Shown: positions 43,148 to 52,133 of the stretch, piece after piece
Layout of the letters: each line of letters begins with the position of its first letter
Position numbering within the stretch: the first letter of the stretch is position 1
NCBI RefSeq assembly: GCF_000265465.1
Contig: NC_018016.1
Location: 186,001 to 250,000 of the forward strand
Direction of reading: 5' to 3'
Source of the DNA: Ornithobacterium rhinotracheale DSM 15997
GTDB taxonomy: Bacteria > Bacteroidota > Bacteroidia > Flavobacteriales > Weeksellaceae
DNA: 64,000 bases
The notes under the pieces: generated by a model
Database searches by the model: none
Told to the model about the DNA's origin: nothing
What the model saw: the letters and a program-made list of their open reading frames with translations, nothing else
Made by a program: the position numbers and the translations under genes

Positions 43148-43624
43148 CTACATAAAAATTGAACTAAGTAATCTTGTTTTGTCATTAATTTCTTCGTCAA
43201 GAGAAATCATAGATTCTGTTCTTAAAACATCTTCAATCTCATCTATTTTATAGATTACTTCTTTGGCATCTCTGGTATCTTTTGCGCGGATTTTACAGAA
43301 GATATTGTATTTTCCTGAAATCACACTAGCGACTGTGATATTTGGGATTTTTTTAAGACGCTGAAGCACTTCTTGGATTCGGTTTGATTTCGTAAGCATA
43401 ATACCTACATAGGCAACGAAATCGTATCCCATTTTTGAATAATCAATGTTAAGCGTAGATCCTTTGATGATTCCTGCGTCTTCTAATTTCTTTACACGCA
43501 CATGGATTGTCCCTGCTGAAACATCCATTTTCTTTGCAATTTCTGTAAATGGCATTCGTGTATTCTCTATCAGATAGCGTAAAATTCGCTTATCTACCTC
43601 GTCAATTTTGTAAGTTGGTCTCAT
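43148..43624 (-). CDS. Lrp/AsnC-family transcriptional regulator
   Basis: 158 residues. The N-terminal helix-turn-helix has KIDEVDKRILRYLIENTRMPFTEIAKKMDVSAGTIHVRVKKLEDAGII, and a RAM/AsnC ligand domain follows (about 70-150). The family senses amino acids. The target is unknown. Its own promoter core is CAAATTTA on plus at 43648-43655, i.e. TAAATTTG on minus, 24 bases before the ATG. Confidence 0.92.
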   Translation of the reverse strand: MRPTYKIDEVDKRILRYLIENTRMPFTEIAKKMDVSAGTIHVRVKKLEDAGIIKGSTLNIDYSKMGYDFVAYVGIMLTKSNRIQEVLQRLKKIPNITVASVISGKYNIFCKIRAKDTRDAKEVIYKIDEIEDVLRTESMISLDEEINDKTRLLSSIFM

Positions 43625-43647
43625 AATTCAGATATTTTTAATTGTAA

Positions 43648-43655
43648 CAAATTTA
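43648..43655 (-). promoter_or_regulatory. Promoter -7 element of the Lrp/AsnC gene
   Basis: Minus-strand TAAATTTG fits TAnnTTTG. Family members often autoregulate, and the AT-rich surroundings suit that, but no clear operator is visible. Confidence 0.55.
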
Positions 43656-43761
43656 ATAACATTTCACCAATCTTGCCAATATTCTTTGCGAATTTTTTAA
43701 TAATAAAGCAAATATCATACTTATATAATACTTTTGGATATTTCGTAGCGTGGCTTTAAAT

Positions 43762-43800
43762 AAAAACACGCGTCTTTTTTAAAAAAAGACGCGTGTTTTT
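43762..43800 (-). terminator. Terminator of the tamB-like gene
   Basis: A 19-bp perfect arm AAAAACACGCGTCTTTTTT mirrors itself around a single base. It lies after the stop of the minus-strand tamB-like gene. Confidence 0.8.
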
Positions 43801-43846
43801 CTAAAAAATGTAGTGTGTTTTTTATCTAGCCGTTGTTTGCCTTTAG

Positions 43847-46800
43847 CTATTTAGAAAATTGAACTGTTTTGTTTTTAAGTTTTGTACTATCGTTTACGGC
43901 TTTTTTGTCGAGCGTTTTTTTATTGGTTTCTTGCTCTTCATCGTCCGATTTTAGTGAGAACAATTCTCTAAATCTATTAAATGCTCTATGGTAAACAATC
44001 CCTGCTCCATAACTTTGGGCATAAGTGTTGTTGACATTGTAGTTTTCCAAACCTATGGTGGAAGGTCTAGAGAATGCTCTGAGTCTTAGCCCCCCGTCTA
44101 TTTTTTTAGAAATATCATAATCTAGCTCAAACGAAGTTGTAACTTCTTCGTTGAATTGAGACCCCAGCGGTGTTCCCACCATTCCGTTGATTTTCAATCT
44201 TGGATTGATGGCAAAATTAAACTGAGTTTGAATTCTATCTGCTTGATTTCTACTGTCTGATGATTGCAAATAAGTAGGATTGATCTCTAATCCTGGGATA
44301 ATGCTAGAAAAGGCATTTCCTATCTGGCGACCAAGCAATTCAAAGGCAGACGATGTGGCAACATCTGATGCAATGGCTGTTGTAATGCTTTGATTTACAT
44401 CAAATTTACCTAAAACAAGGATAGACCCCACTTGCCTGATTCTCTCGTCTACATTGTTTTTAATCTTGCTATTGAGCATGCTTTGCACTTGGCTATTTGC
44501 CTCTGGCACCTCAATGCCTAAATCTATATTGGTTTTGTTTAAATCTCCACTGATGGAAGCTACTACATCCACCTCCATTGGTTGCAAATAAGTAGCTCCT
44601 ATGTATGCACCTAAATTGCTCACATTTCTGGAGTAAACTGCTCGTAAATTCATTTGTGCATTATATGGATTTCCATTAAATCGAATGTAGCCTCCTTTCT
44701 CGATGTCAAACTTTTTATCAATAATCACACTTTGGCGATAATTGTACACCCCATCTGTGATTACATATTCACCATCGATACTAAGGTTTCCAGCTCGGTT
44801 CATGGCTATCTTGAAGTTTTTGGCATATCCTTGCGCCTCTATTTTGTCATCAGATTTTTCATCTAAAACTAAATTCACCGTAGTATTGGCGTCTACATTT
44901 AGGCTTAAATCCATAGAGAAACCAGAAACACGCTGCTCCTGCGTCTCGTCTTGCACAATACTTCCCTCCTCGTCTACCGAATAAAACTGAATGAATGGGT
45001 TGTCGCTCACATTCTTGGTTCCAGAAGTATTTAAATTTATTACAGAGCCCTTTAGCACATCTAGATTTCTTCCAGAGATTACCAAGTCGCTTGCAGGACC
45101 GAACATGAAAAATTCGCCCTTAGCAAATACACGACCATAGAACATCTCATTGTCCTTTACGCTAGTGCTTATAACTAAAAGTTTATTTGTTTTAAAGTCT
45201 AAATCAAGGAACCAGCTCGATAGGTCTGAGAAAATCAGCGAACCATCTACTATTCCTTTGGTTTTGGAATTGGTCTCGGTAAAGGTGATATTGTCTAATT
45301 CCAATTGCCCGTTGAATCCTGGTTGTTTATTCAAAGTCAATTCATTTTCTCCATCGAACTGATAGCGAGTTCCTAGGTAAACAACTTTAAATCCTAAATT
45401 CTTCATCGTTACCTCTCCCGAAATCGATGGATCCATTAAATTTCCTTTTACAACAACATCTCCAGAAAGTTTTCCTTTCCAGTCGGTCATCACTTCGTCC
45501 AAGAATGCTCCTAAAATATCTACATCAAAATCATCAAAGTTTGCCACCAAATCTAGCTCTGGCTGCGAGTTGGTATTTTTAATATCCCCACTCACAAACA
45601 ATGTGTTTTCGTTATACTTGTCTAAACTTCCCGTGATGTTGAATGTCTCTGTTTCCACATCATATTTAGTTTCCGTTGCAAAGTTCCCGATCAGTCTATC
45701 ATTTAATTGAATAGAATCAATCTTTAAATCAGCAATTGGCTCTACTTGATTGTTATCTTTCTTAATATCAATAGTTCCGTTGGCTATTCCCTTTAAATCC
45801 ATACCCGCCATGTAGGATTTTGGAATGGCTTTTTCTAAATGAATGTTTTGAATTTCTGTTTGAAAATTAAATTTCTCTGGATTGAAATAATCTCCATTGA
45901 TTTTTAAATATTGATCGTCTGACTGCAATACGAAATCCGAAACTTTATAAATGTTTTTATCAAAATCTATACTGGCATAATTGCTATCGGTGGAATTATC
46001 GGGATTGATATGCCACTCAACGCCTTCCAAATTGAATTTAGATGGCGAAAATCCTACTTTGATTTTATGCTCTTCATCAAATGTTTGATAAAAATTAAGA
46101 TTAAACTCAGACGCCTTTTGCTCGCCCGCAAAAAAGTGCATTTTTGCATTTAGCGTATCTCTTTCGTTTTTACCATCAAGTCTTAAATTAGAAAACAAGA
46201 AATTCTCTATTTTCAGCTTTTCGCTGGTGAGTTCTATGGTTTTCTCCTCTCCCGCAGTGGCAGCTAAATGTATATCTTCTGCCATATAATCTTTGTAGCG
46301 GATACTTGGCGATCGGAAATCGATTTGGAACACATCGTTATCATTATCAATCACTCCAGCGGCAAGTGTTTGCGGTTTTACGCGCAAATTGGGCAAAAAG
46401 TAATTGATCAAATCATCTTCTACAATGACCAAATAGTTTAAGTGTTGCCCTTTGGATACTTTTTTCTTTTTATAATCTACCAAGAAATTCCCCACACCGT
46501 TGTAGATAATATCGCCCAACTCGTCCAATTTATATTGCCCCTCCATGGTGGCTGTCAAATAATTAGGCATTTGTAAATCGATGAGTTTTTCTCCGTTTGG
46601 AGTTTTAGAGAATGATAAATCTGTTTTTGGCAGATTTACAAGCAAAGTATCTGAATTAAAGGTAATTTGATCCATCACAAAATCTCCTTGCAAATCATTG
46701 ATGTCCGAGAACCTCGCATCACCTTTCACTTTGGCTTTAATCCAAGAATTTTTCTTATCAGTGAGTTTAAAATAATTTAAATTCACATACGACACATTGG

Positions 46801-48343
46801 ATTCAAAATTTGCCTTAATCTCTTTTTGGCTAAAATCAAAAAATCCTTGATAATCCAATTGTGCTTTGCCTGGATCGTTGATAGAAAGGTATCCGTTGTA
46901 AGTTTCCTTGCTCAGCACACCATCTAGGCTCAAATTGTTGTAACGCTCGCCCATCAAATCCAGATAATTGATTTTTCCTTTGGCAGTAAGCGTCATAGTA
47001 TTGATGTCAAAACCAGCTCCTTTAAAGTCGATTTCACCCGAAACTTTATCGAGCATTTTCAACTCAGTAAGTTGTTTTAAATCAAAATTTGGCGTATTGA
47101 TAAATCCATTATAAGTAGGATTTTCTTTGCGATAATCATACATATTTAAATTCACAAAAGCTTGTCCCAAAGCTGATTGCAAATTCCCTTTGGCATACAC
47201 CAATTGATCATCAAGATTAAAGGCTCCGCCATAATTCATTTCGCCAAATCGCTTGATGTATGGCGTGATGTTTTTATCTATAAAAGTTGGTAAAATTCGC
47301 ACCAACTCGTCGTAAGAAGTACTGACATTCAATTCGTTTGAAAACACCCCGATATCGCCATCAATCATATTCTGAAGATTGATGACAGGCGTTTTTATTT
47401 TCGTTTTCCCGTTGGCTAAGTTTAATTCGGCAAGGTTTAAATTATTTAAACTCCCCGTTGCTTTCCCCGAAATCTGGACTTTCTCGCTCGAGTCCCAATC
47501 AGGCACAAAATAGCGAATATCCTTAAAGCCAAGCACATTATCCTTACCAAGTAGCAAATCCCAATCTACTTTGTTGCTAAAGTCTGAAAAAGCATTTTCG
47601 GTAGGCGTGAGCAATCGGATATGCCCTTGCAAGAAAGATGATTCTGTTTTAAAGGTTAAATCATTGAAATAAAGCCCAGTATTATCCATTTTAAATTTCG
47701 AAGCTAATTTCTTTAATTCAAAATTTTCGCCATTTTTCTTGGCTAAAAAGCTTAAATTTCTAATATCTGCTTCGTAAATATCATCGTGCATTTTGAAGCC
47801 CTTTACTACTGCATTTAAGTTATTTGCATCGAGCCACACGCGGCTTTTTTCATCTAAATTATCATTAATGATAGAAAGTGCACTTTCGTTGATTTCGATG
47901 TTTCCTCGAAGTTTAAAATGTGATTCGGTGGTATCTCCCGTAGCAAAAACATCGAGAAATCGCATAAAATTGGACAAGCTATCTCCTTTATAAGTCAGCA
48001 CCTTAACGCGTGCTTGATCTAGCACCAAGCTTTTCACCGCCACATTGTTGGAATCTTGATAAATATCCCACAAACTGATGTCTGCCGTTACTTTTTTAAT
48101 ATCGATAAAATCGTTTTGCTTGTAATCTTTAGCCGAAATATCACTTAAAACGATGTCGCCCCAGAAATCAATATCCACTCCTCCCACACTGATGGAGGTG
48201 CCGAAATCTTGGTTTACTTTTTCTACAACTTTACTGATAATTTTAGACTGAACAGATGGGATTTGAATCGCAAAAAACAATCCTGCTGCCAGCAGTATAA
48301 TTATGGCAAAAAATATTAAAATAAAGCGAAAAAACTTTTTCAA
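43847..48343 (-). CDS. tamB: TamB-like translocation/assembly protein (DUF490)
   Basis: 1498 residues. An N-terminal membrane anchor (7-28) is followed by an AsmA/TamB beta-taco region with many repeating beta strands (VKSLVLDQARV, GNIEINESAL, ADLKIDSIQLN). The C-terminal about 400 residues are the DUF490 TamB domain (GYIRFNGNPYNAQMNLRAVYSRNVS, PTYLQSSDSRNQADRIQTQFNFAINPRLKINGMVGTPLG). The protein bridges inner and outer membrane and moves lipid, or helps barrel assembly. TamA/BamA-type partners are not adjacent. A Lys-rich C-terminal tail follows the domain. It is divergent from tsaD. Confidence 0.93.
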   Translation of the reverse strand: MKKFFRFILIFFAIIILLAAGLFFAIQIPSVQSKIISKVVEKVNQDFGTSISVGGVDIDFWGDIVLSDISAKDYKQNDFIDIKKVTADISLWDIYQDSNNVAVKSLVLDQARVKVLTYKGDSLSNFMRFLDVFATGDTTESHFKLRGNIEINESALSIINDNLDEKSRVWLDANNLNAVVKGFKMHDDIYEADIRNLSFLAKKNGENFELKKLASKFKMDNTGLYFNDLTFKTESSFLQGHIRLLTPTENAFSDFSNKVDWDLLLGKDNVLGFKDIRYFVPDWDSSEKVQISGKATGSLNNLNLAELNLANGKTKIKTPVINLQNMIDGDIGVFSNELNVSTSYDELVRILPTFIDKNITPYIKRFGEMNYGGAFNLDDQLVYAKGNLQSALGQAFVNLNMYDYRKENPTYNGFINTPNFDLKQLTELKMLDKVSGEIDFKGAGFDINTMTLTAKGKINYLDLMGERYNNLSLDGVLSKETYNGYLSINDPGKAQLDYQGFFDFSQKEIKANFESNVSYVNLNYFKLTDKKNSWIKAKVKGDARFSDINDLQGDFVMDQITFNSDTLLVNLPKTDLSFSKTPNGEKLIDLQMPNYLTATMEGQYKLDELGDIIYNGVGNFLVDYKKKKVSKGQHLNYLVIVEDDLINYFLPNLRVKPQTLAAGVIDNDNDVFQIDFRSPSIRYKDYMAEDIHLAATAGEEKTIELTSEKLKIENFLFSNLRLDGKNERDTLNAKMHFFAGEQKASEFNLNFYQTFDEEHKIKVGFSPSKFNLEGVEWHINPDNSTDSNYASIDFDKNIYKVSDFVLQSDDQYLKINGDYFNPEKFNFQTEIQNIHLEKAIPKSYMAGMDLKGIANGTIDIKKDNNQVEPIADLKIDSIQLNDRLIGNFATETKYDVETETFNITGSLDKYNENTLFVSGDIKNTNSQPELDLVANFDDFDVDILGAFLDEVMTDWKGKLSGDVVVKGNLMDPSISGEVTMKNLGFKVVYLGTRYQFDGENELTLNKQPGFNGQLELDNITFTETNSKTKGIVDGSLIFSDLSSWFLDLDFKTNKLLVISTSVKDNEMFYGRVFAKGEFFMFGPASDLVISGRNLDVLKGSVINLNTSGTKNVSDNPFIQFYSVDEEGSIVQDETQEQRVSGFSMDLSLNVDANTTVNLVLDEKSDDKIEAQGYAKNFKIAMNRAGNLSIDGEYVITDGVYNYRQSVIIDKKFDIEKGGYIRFNGNPYNAQMNLRAVYSRNVSNLGAYIGATYLQPMEVDVVASISGDLNKTNIDLGIEVPEANSQVQSMLNSKIKNNVDERIRQVGSILVLGKFDVNQSITTAIASDVATSSAFELLGRQIGNAFSSIIPGLEINPTYLQSSDSRNQADRIQTQFNFAINPRLKINGMVGTPLGSQFNEEVTTSFELDYDISKKIDGGLRLRAFSRPSTIGLENYNVNNTYAQSYGAGIVYHRAFNRFRELFSLKSDDEEQETNKKTLDKKAVNDSTKLKNKTVQFSK

Positions 48344-48369
48344 GGTTTTATATATTCAATTTTAAACTT

Positions 48370-48377
48370 TAACTTTG
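48370..48377 (+). promoter_or_regulatory. Promoter -7 element of tsaD; near-leaderless transcript
   Basis: TAACTTTG fits TAnnTTTG and ends only 5 bases before the tsaD ATG. The start of transcription should fall at or next to the start codon. Confidence 0.6.
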
Positions 48378-48382
48378 TCTCT

Positions 48383-49396
48383 ATGAGCGAACCAATCATA
48401 CTTGCCATAGAATCTTCTTGCGACGACACTTCGGCAGCGGTTATCAAAGGTAACACTATCTTATCCAACATTATAGCAAGCCAAAAGGTACATGAACAAT
48501 ACGGCGGCGTGGTGCCAGAATTGGCGTCTCGTGCTCACCAGCAAAACATAGTTCCTGTGGTAGCTACAGCGTTGAATAATGCAAAAGTAACACAAAAAGA
48601 TTTAACTGCAATAGCTTACACGCGAGGACCTGGATTATTGGGCTCACTTTTGGTGGGTAGCAGCTTTGCAAAATCTATGTCAATCGCTCTAAACATACCA
48701 CTTATCGAGGTAAATCACATGCAAGCACATATTTTTGCACATTTCATAAGCGATGCCAATGAGCAGCGTCCTAGTTTCCCGTTTTTGTGCCTCACTGTGA
48801 GTGGCGGGCATACACAAATCGTAAAGATTTCGAGCTACACGGAATTGGAAGTTTTGGGCGAAACCAAAGATGACGCCGCGGGCGAGGCTTTTGATAAAAT
48901 TGGCAAAGTGCTGGGACTTCCATATCCTGCGGGTCCTGTGATGGATCGTTTAGCCCAGACGGGAAATCCTGAAAAATTCGTTTTTACCAAACCTAAAATG
49001 CCTGGTTATGATTTCAGTTTTAGTGGACTCAAAACGGGCGTGATGAATTTCTTAAACAAAGAAAAACAGAAAAATCCGAATTTTGTAGAAGAAAATTTGA
49101 ACGACTTGTGCGCAAGCGTTCAGCATACGATTACAGAAATGTGTATCGAGAAATTATTGCAAGCGGCACAAGATTTAAACATCAAACATATTGCACTCGC
49201 AGGCGGTGTTTCTGCCAATAGCGAACTGCGTAAAAAAATCAAAAATCTAGAAAAATTAGGTTTTACAACTTATATCCCAAAATTTGAATACACAACCGAC
49301 AATGCTGCCATGATTGCCATGGTGGGAAGTATTAAGTACCAAGCGCAAAGTTTTTCGGATGTAAGTGCTAAAACCATAGCAAGATACAAACTTTAA
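48383..49396 (+). CDS. tsaD: tRNA N6-adenosine threonylcarbamoyltransferase
   Basis: 337 residues. The kinase-fold landmarks of TsaD are IESSCDDTSAAV (8-19), the iron-binding HMQAHIFAH (His pair), TVSGGHTQIV, and LAGGVSANSELR. It adds the threonylcarbamoyl group to A37 of ANN-decoding tRNAs, using the TC-AMP made by TsaC, whose gene is also in this window. rsmE follows after 3 bases. Confidence 0.97.
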   Translation: MSEPIILAIESSCDDTSAAVIKGNTILSNIIASQKVHEQYGGVVPELASRAHQQNIVPVVATALNNAKVTQKDLTAIAYTRGPGLLGSLLVGSSFAKSMSIALNIPLIEVNHMQAHIFAHFISDANEQRPSFPFLCLTVSGGHTQIVKISSYTELEVLGETKDDAAGEAFDKIGKVLGLPYPAGPVMDRLAQTGNPEKFVFTKPKMPGYDFSFSGLKTGVMNFLNKEKQKNPNFVEENLNDLCASVQHTITEMCIEKLLQAAQDLNIKHIALAGGVSANSELRKKIKNLEKLGFTTYIPKFEYTTDNAAMIAMVGSIKYQAQSFSDVSAKTIARYKL

Positions 49397-49399
49397 TTT

Positions 49400-50107
49400 A
49401 TGCATTTATTCATCGGGATTAAACAAGAAAATCAAGCACTTTTAAACGAAAATGAAAGCCACCATTTAGCTAAAGTTTTAAGGCTAAAAGTAGGCGATGA
49501 AGTACTTTTTACTGAGGGCAAAGGCGAAATGTTTTTAGCTACCATTTCGCAAGTGCTCCCCAAAAACACTTTGCTACAAATCGTTGAAAAAACGGATTAC
49601 AATCAATCCCGAAACTACAAATTACATGTGGGCATTGCACCAACCAAAAACATTGACCGTACAGAATGGTTTCTCGAAAAATCCATCGAAATCGGAATTG
49701 ATGAAGTGAGTTTTTTAGAGACTTTTCATTCAGAACGCCGAAACATCAAACTCGATAGAATGCAACGCGTGGCAACTGCCGCCATTAAACAATCGCTTAA
49801 GGCAGAAGACACACAACTTCATGATTTGATTAAATTCAATGATTTTTTGGCACAACACAAAGATTTTCAAGGACAAAAATTCATCGCACACTGCAACACC
49901 GATTTTGCCCGAAAAGATATTAAAGACTGCATTTTGCCTGAAAAAGATTATTTATTTATCATCGGTCCCGAAGGTGATTTTTCGGCAGATGAGATAGAAT
50001 TGGCTACGGCACAGAATTTTATCCCCATCAGCCTTGGCAACCAAAGAATGCGCACCGAAACAGCCGCACTCAACACGGCTTTTATCGCCAATTGGGTAAA
50101 TAAATAA
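49400..50107 (+). CDS. rsmE: 16S rRNA (uracil1498-N3)-methyltransferase
   Basis: 235 residues. The N-terminal PUA-like domain has NESHHLAKVLRLKVGDEVLF, and the C-terminal SPOUT knot has IGPEGDFSADEIELA and LGNQRMRTETAALNTAF. It methylates U1498. It is cotranscribed with tsaD. An IS element begins 8 bases after its stop and no terminator is left between, so transcripts probably run into the IS. Confidence 0.95.
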   Translation: MHLFIGIKQENQALLNENESHHLAKVLRLKVGDEVLFTEGKGEMFLATISQVLPKNTLLQIVEKTDYNQSRNYKLHVGIAPTKNIDRTEWFLEKSIEIGIDEVSFLETFHSERRNIKLDRMQRVATAAIKQSLKAEDTQLHDLIKFNDFLAQHKDFQGQKFIAHCNTDFARKDIKDCILPEKDYLFIIGPEGDFSADEIELATAQNFIPISLGNQRMRTETAALNTAFIANWVNK

Positions 50108-50138
50108 TATTAAAAAACCCGTAGTGCATTATAAAAAA

Positions 50139-50207
50139 AGGTTGCCCATGAGCCTAAAGAAAAGTAAATTGCATTGGTTACCAATCAAATACAATTATGA
50201 GCAACCT
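50139..50207 (+). promoter_or_regulatory. Hairpin that could sequester the IS transposase start codon
   Basis: Bases 50139-50151 and 50195-50207 form a 13-position stem with 11 Watson-Crick pairs, one G-T and one mismatch. The right arm contains the ATG at 50197. A second small hairpin (50173-50185) lies in the loop. TAAATTG at 50165 and GTTG at 50141 resemble a -7/-33 promoter whose transcript would start after the left arm. Confidence 0.5.
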
Positions 50208-51081
50208 AGAGGCAAGTTACAATTTTATTTTGAATAAACTAATAGAAATTTCAGGAACTGAAAATTTCTATTTTAAACTAGTGAAACCAAAATTATCTGA
50301 TATAGAGCTGATAAGCTTAATTATTTTAGCAGAATTTAAATCTATTGATTCTGAGTACCAGCTTTTTAGGGAGATAAAAGGTTGGGCTATTGAATCTAAA
50401 ATTGAAAGGAGTGTTTACAACAGAAGAAAACGAAAACTCTTCCCTTTTCTTGAAGAAATTAGGTGCAAAATGGTGAAAAAGTTCAATGATTTTGAAAACT
50501 ATTTCTTGGTGGACAGCATGCCTTTAGAAGTGTGTAAATTATCCCGCTCTTCCAGAAGCAAAATCTGTAAAGAAAATAGCTTTTCAATGCCAAATAAAGG
50601 TTTTTGTGCTTCTCAAAATCTACACTTTTATGGTTACAAGCTACATGCGATCTGTTCTATTGCTGGTGTGTTCCAAAGTTTTGACTTATCTCCCGCCTCC
50701 GTTCACGACATTCATTATTTGAAAGACATAAAACTTCAAATTTCTGATTGCGTGTTACTTGGAGACAGGGGCTATCTTTCTCAAACGGTTCAGCTTGACT
50801 TGTTCAATGAGGTAAAAATCCAGTTAGAAACCCCTAAAAGAAAAAATCAAAAAGATTACAAACCTCAGTTCTATCCATTCAGAAAGTGTAGAAAACGTAT
50901 AGAAACTTTATTCTCGCAGTTGTGTGACCAATTTATGATACGGCGTAATTATGCCAAATCTTTTGAAGGATTCAAAACAAGAATATTGGCAAAAATTACC
51001 TCCTTGACTACTATTCAATATCTCAATAAATTTGTCTTTCATAGCAACATTAACAATTTAAAAATTAACCTCATTCGATAA
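50197..51081 (+). CDS. IS982-family transposase
   Basis: 294 residues with a DDE triad in Asp106 (FLVDSMPLEV), Asp190 (LLGDRGYLS) and Glu236 (KRIETLFSQL). The N-terminal region is a helical DNA-binding domain. It moves the element it is in by cutting at the 17-bp TIRs. The reading frame is intact. Start-codon access may be regulated by a hairpin upstream. Confidence 0.93.
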   Translation: MSNLEASYNFILNKLIEISGTENFYFKLVKPKLSDIELISLIILAEFKSIDSEYQLFREIKGWAIESKIERSVYNRRKRKLFPFLEEIRCKMVKKFNDFENYFLVDSMPLEVCKLSRSSRSKICKENSFSMPNKGFCASQNLHFYGYKLHAICSIAGVFQSFDLSPASVHDIHYLKDIKLQISDCVLLGDRGYLSQTVQLDLFNEVKIQLETPKRKNQKDYKPQFYPFRKCRKRIETLFSQLCDQFMIRRNYAKSFEGFKTRILAKITSLTTIQYLNKFVFHSNINNLKINLIR

Positions 51082-51200
51082 TGCACTACGGGTTATAATG
51101 AACTTTATTATTTCTATTTCTTTCTAAACTACAATAATCATTTATTACATTTTCACTCTAAAAAAGCAAATCCAAACTATTTACTTTTACATAATAAAAA

Positions 51201-51230
51201 AAGCTAAAACTTATAAATAAATTTTAGCTT
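51201..51230 (-). terminator. Terminator of the prmC transcript
   Basis: AAGCTAAAA and TTTTAGCTT form a 9-bp stem with a 12-base loop, and a T7 run follows on minus. The rest of the 182-bp gap between the IS and prmC is AT-rich with nothing else seen. Confidence 0.75.
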
Positions 51231-51263
51231 AAATAAATTTCATTAGCCTCAAAATTGAGCCGC

Positions 51264-52118
51264 TTATTTTCTAGCTTTGATCATTCTCCAATTGCCCGAT
51301 ATATCTTTCTGTGCCTTTACTTTAGAGAATTTTTTCTCAAAAATCTTTTCAGTTTCATCTTTTAAATCTTGATGAATTTCTACATACACTCTTGCCTGCG
51401 GACTGATGTGGGACACGGCATAATCACAAATTGCTTGATAATAAAGCAATGGCTTTTCATCTGGAACAAATAGTGCCGTTTGTGGCTCAAATTTCACCAC
51501 CTGCCTGTCCATTTCTTCTTTCTCTTTTTCTGGAATATAGGGCGGATTACTCACTATCAAATCCCATTTTGGCAAATCTTTATCAGCCGAGAGTTTAAAA
51601 ATATCTCGCTCCAAGAAATTCACCTCAACCATATTAATGTCCGCATTTTTCCTTGCGACTTCTATCGCCTCTTTGCTTATATCGATACCATACACATTGG
51701 CGTTTGGCAAATATTTTTTAAGCGAAATGGCAATCGCACCACTTCCTGTCCCGATGTCCAAAATATTTCCCGAAAAATCTTCTGGATATTTTTTCAAAAT
51801 CCACTCTACCAATTCTTCGGTTTCTGGACGCGGAATCAGCACATCTCGATTTACATAAAATGGTAGTTTCATAAACTCGGTTTTGCCTATCACATATTGG
51901 TAAGGCTCACCTTGTTTTAATCTAGCTAGTGAAATATCAAACAACATTTGACTTTGCACCAATTCTGCCCAACTTTCGTCTAAACCTGCTCGAATGATGC
52001 TTTTATTTTTCTTTAAATAAAGCTCGGCAAGTTCATAAAAAATCACATCAATTTCTTGGGGAGTGTATAAATCTTTTAATGCTTGGTCATATCTCTCTTT
52101 AAATGTACGAATTGTCAT
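51264..52118 (-). CDS. prmC: Release-factor glutamine methyltransferase
   Basis: 284 residues. The SAM site ILDIGTGSGAIAISLKK and the catalytic SNPPYIPEKEKEEM motif are present. It methylates the GGQ glutamine of peptide chain release factors. The start is 15 bases after the Gfo/Idh/MocA stop, so they may share a transcript. Confidence 0.95.
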   Translation of the reverse strand: MTIRTFKERYDQALKDLYTPQEIDVIFYELAELYLKKNKSIIRAGLDESWAELVQSQMLFDISLARLKQGEPYQYVIGKTEFMKLPFYVNRDVLIPRPETEELVEWILKKYPEDFSGNILDIGTGSGAIAISLKKYLPNANVYGIDISKEAIEVARKNADINMVEVNFLERDIFKLSADKDLPKWDLIVSNPPYIPEKEKEEMDRQVVKFEPQTALFVPDEKPLLYYQAICDYAVSHISPQARVYVEIHQDLKDETEKIFEKKFSKVKAQKDISGNWRMIKARK

Positions 52119-52133
52119 TTTCTTTGGTATTTT

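Larger units (their letters stand above)
50116..51094 (+). mobile_element. IS982-family insertion sequence, intact
   Basis: The 979-bp element is bounded by perfect 17-bp inverted repeats (AACCCGTAGTGCATTAT at 50116-50132 and its complement at 51078-51094). Ends of the ACCC type and an about 1-kb length with a single transposase are typical of IS982. I see no target-site duplication: the flanks read ATTAAAA on the left and ATAATGA on the right. The terminal TIRs being perfect suggests recent activity. It lies between rsmE and prmC, which are convergent. Confidence 0.92.
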
